From: Gemmobacter caeruleus
GTDB taxonomy: Bacteria > Pseudomonadota > Alphaproteobacteria > Rhodobacterales > Rhodobacteraceae
Length of the DNA: 64,000 nucleotides
Direction: 5' to 3'
Assembly: GCF_008271655.1 (NCBI RefSeq)
Contig: NZ_VKKX01000033.1
Coordinates: 496,001 to 560,000, forward strand
This document shows positions 62,399-64,000 of the stretch, in pieces (position 1 is the first letter of the stretch; each line of letters starts with the position of its first letter). Under the pieces are notes generated by a model. It saw only the letters and a program-made list of their open reading frames with translations. It was not told the DNA's origin and made no database searches. A program made the translations under genes and the position numbers.

Positions 62399-63160
62399 AT
62401 GACGCCCCTTCGACCCAAGCCCCTGATCCCCGCCCTTCTTGCGCTTTGCCTGACAAACATCCTGCCTGCGCAAGCCGACATCCGGTTTGCCTCGTCGCAA
62501 GATGGCCCCTATGGCGCGATGTTTGCCGGGCGCCTGACAGGGGAGATCACGGCAGCAGACGCTCAAGCCTTCAGCGCGCAGATGGAACAAGCCAGCACGG
62601 CAACGATCCGGCAAATGCAGCTCGACTCCATCGGCGGTGATCTGGCTGCCGCCTTTGCCATCGGTCGCCTCATGCGCAAGCACCAATTTGACAGCTTGGT
62701 CCTGCCAGATGGTCAAAGAGACAGCGCGTGGGTTTTTGTTCTGGCTGCTGGGATCGATAAGGTGGTGAAGGAGACTGTGGGCATCCACCCTCCCTACTTT
62801 TCGGCGATTTCTTCCTAAGATGTGCAGACGGCATTGCAGGAGGTGAAGCGCGACGCAGAAGCGTATCTGACCGAAATGAACATCCCCACGCGCTTGGTGG
62901 AGGAGATGTTCAGCACTGATCCAGCAGAGATGCGCAATCTGACACGACCGGAGCTGGAAGCTTATCGCCTCATCGGCTTGGATTATGTGGTGCGCGAACA
63001 GCGCGCGCAGCAGATGGCCGAAGAGCATGGCATCAGCCGCGAAGCCTATGAGGCGTTCCGCCAAGAGCTGAACCACAAATGCACGATTTTCACCGGGCTG
63101 CCGGAGCCGATGCTGCTGCGTGTGTCCCAAGTCGCCGAGCGCCACGGCATCCAGCTTTAA
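62399..63160 (+). pseudogene. Exported ClpP-like (COG3904-type) protein interrupted by a stop codon
   Basis: One frame of 253 codons carries a signal peptide (LIPALLALCLTNILPAQA) and a ClpP-like fold segment (LDSIGGDLAAAFAIGRLMRKH), then TAA at 62816-62818, and continues in the same frame (DVQTALQEVKRDAEAYL) to 63160. A single change from GAA would restore it. In relatives a CxSAC-type motif precedes VFVLAAG; here it reads RDSAWVFVLAAG, a further sign of decay. Translation could restart at 62822 but without a convincing ribosome site. Confidence 0.7.
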
Positions 63161-63180
63161 GTGCTTGAATGAGGCTTATG

Positions 63181-63552
63181 ATGAAAACTGCACTCTGGAC
63201 TGTCGGCCTTCTGGCGTTCGCCACGCCTCTGTTTGCGCAAAACTGGGTGTCATTGGGTGGGGACATGAACAGCGAAATCGACCTCGATTTCGTTCATCGC
63301 CGGGACGATCTGCCGGTTGCACGCATGCGCTTTTCCGTTACCGGCGCGCAGGGCACGGGCGGGATGACTTTGGAAATGGGCGCGATATGCACAGAAGGGT
63401 ATCTGTATATCTTCGATGGCACGACCCATGCCAGTTGGTCATCGCGCATCATCGACATGCCCGAAGATGTACCAGAGGCCGAGCGCATCATCACGATGCC
63501 TGCCCCCCACCCCGCATTCACCAATTTCTTCGCCTATCTCTGCCGCCAGTAG
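63181..63552 (+). CDS. Small exported hypothetical protein
   Basis: 123 residues: a Sec signal peptide (MKTALWTVGLLAFATPLFAQ) then a beta-rich domain with two cysteines (GAICTEGYLYIF, AYLCRQ at the C-terminus) that may form a disulfide. GAGG lies upstream; ATGs at 63169 and 63178 are alternative starts. No family recognised. Neighbour of the broken ClpP-like gene in the island-like segment. Confidence 0.65.
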   Translation: MKTALWTVGLLAFATPLFAQNWVSLGGDMNSEIDLDFVHRRDDLPVARMRFSVTGAQGTGGMTLEMGAICTEGYLYIFDGTTHASWSSRIIDMPEDVPEAERIITMPAPHPAFTNFFAYLCRQ

Positions 63553-63617
63553 GTGCGGTGCAGCCAAGGCAGCCATGCGTATCGGACTCCAACCCAGCAT
63601 TCAGAGAGGATAATCAA

Positions 63618-63827
63618 ATGACACCACAAGAGATCGAAGCCGCCATTCTGTCAGCGATGACCAACGCGGTTCCCAAGGCTGAGCGCAAACGGCGGCAGGC
63701 GGAATTGAACGAGGAAGCCGCAGTACGCGCGCAGATGGCAGAGGCCGAGATCGCAACCCTGATGTCCTCGGTGCAGTCTCGCTACGAGGCCTGGTCCGAG
63801 GCCGCCCGCCTATTCCTCAAGCCCTGA
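63618..63827 (+). CDS. Small hypothetical protein
   Basis: 69 residues, charged and helical (EAAILSAMTNAVPKAERKRRQAELNEEAAVRAQMAEAEIATLM), without signal or membrane segment. An AGAGAGGA ribosome site is well placed before the ATG. No known family. The remaining bases to the window end are AT-rich and show no gene. Confidence 0.6.
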   Translation: MTPQEIEAAILSAMTNAVPKAERKRRQAELNEEAAVRAQMAEAEIATLMSSVQSRYEAWSEAARLFLKP

Positions 63828-64000
63828 CCTTATCGCAGTTGGGACGCGCGACACTGCGTGCGCTCCAACTGCATACTTCCAGTTCCCGACACTTTGGCAA
63901 AATGGGCCTTAACTTTTTATGCATAGGGTGGACCTCATAACCATCTGTGTAAAAACATAAAACTTGTTTAACTTTGAGTCGCCTTCGCCTCAGCATCGAC

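Noticed and set aside
61865-64000. Second copy of the tRNA-Cys 3' end as an attachment site
   Set aside because: I found no repeat of the tRNA 3' sequence inside the window; the far end of any island would lie beyond it.
1-64000. CRISPR array, insertion sequence or prophage
   Set aside because: No regularly spaced repeats, transposase, integrase or phage structural genes were seen.

Overview
The window is high-GC, densely packed bacterial DNA. Gene content and protein sequences point to an alphaproteobacterium of the order Rhodobacterales, in the Rhodobacter/Paracoccus/Gemmobacter neighbourhood. The clues are a petP-petR pair, an fdsGBACD formate dehydrogenase operon whose FdsA has 958 residues with its active-site Cys at 386, a DUF1523 gene, and an xseB-ispA-dxs cluster. 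Genus is inference.

Layout. 1-2.6 kb: 3' end of gltB with its terminator, then a split MnmC (methyltransferase and FAD oxidoreductase as two divergent genes). 2.6-12.4 kb: housekeeping and stress genes: M32 carboxypeptidase, ctaA, a fused iron-type ABC permease, a divergent ohr/ohrR pair with two visible operators, gst-queG, mtgA, a DUF1269 protein and an EamA exporter. 12.4-17.3 kb: uvrC, a pteridine-reductase-like SDR, a Ca2+/Na+ exchanger and an S49 peptidase. 17.4-24.3 kb: LysR regulator plus fdsG-B-A-C-D. 24.3-27.6 kb: a preQ1-I riboswitch in front of queF, an Hsp70-like protein, pgsA and moaD-moaE. 27.6-30.5 kb: a GNAT protein, an N-acylamino-acid racemase-like enolase and a divergent RpiR regulator. 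30.6-35.5 kb: L,D-transpeptidase, YbjN, cupin, panB-panC and an M20 peptidase.

35.7-42.2 kb holds six codirectional genes of unknown function: a coiled-coil protein, a soluble protein, an AAA+ ATPase, another soluble protein, a small two-helix membrane protein and a DUF1523 membrane protein. This is the best candidate for an undescribed system.

42.2-52.2 kb is a divergent amino-sugar locus. Leftward run N-acetylglucosamine kinase, GntR regulator, SIS deaminase/isomerase and nagA. Rightward run a MurQ-like etherase, a complete sugar ABC transporter and a Gfo/Idh/MocA oxidoreductase. The shared control region carries paired direct repeats. 52.3-54.5 kb: chromate resistance (rhodanese-ChrB fusion, ChrA). 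54.5-61.9 kb: a sulfotransferase-like protein, ilvE, petP-petR, HDAC-like amidohydrolase, xseB, ispA, dxs and tRNA-Cys.

The last 2 kb after tRNA-Cys looks different: lower GC, an XRE regulator, small exported proteins and a gene broken by an in-frame stop. It is probably the edge of a genomic island. A GC-rich intergenic repeat element occurs four times (about 9.3, 24.3, 39.9 and 48.3 kb). I saw no CRISPR array, transposase, rRNA or replication origin.
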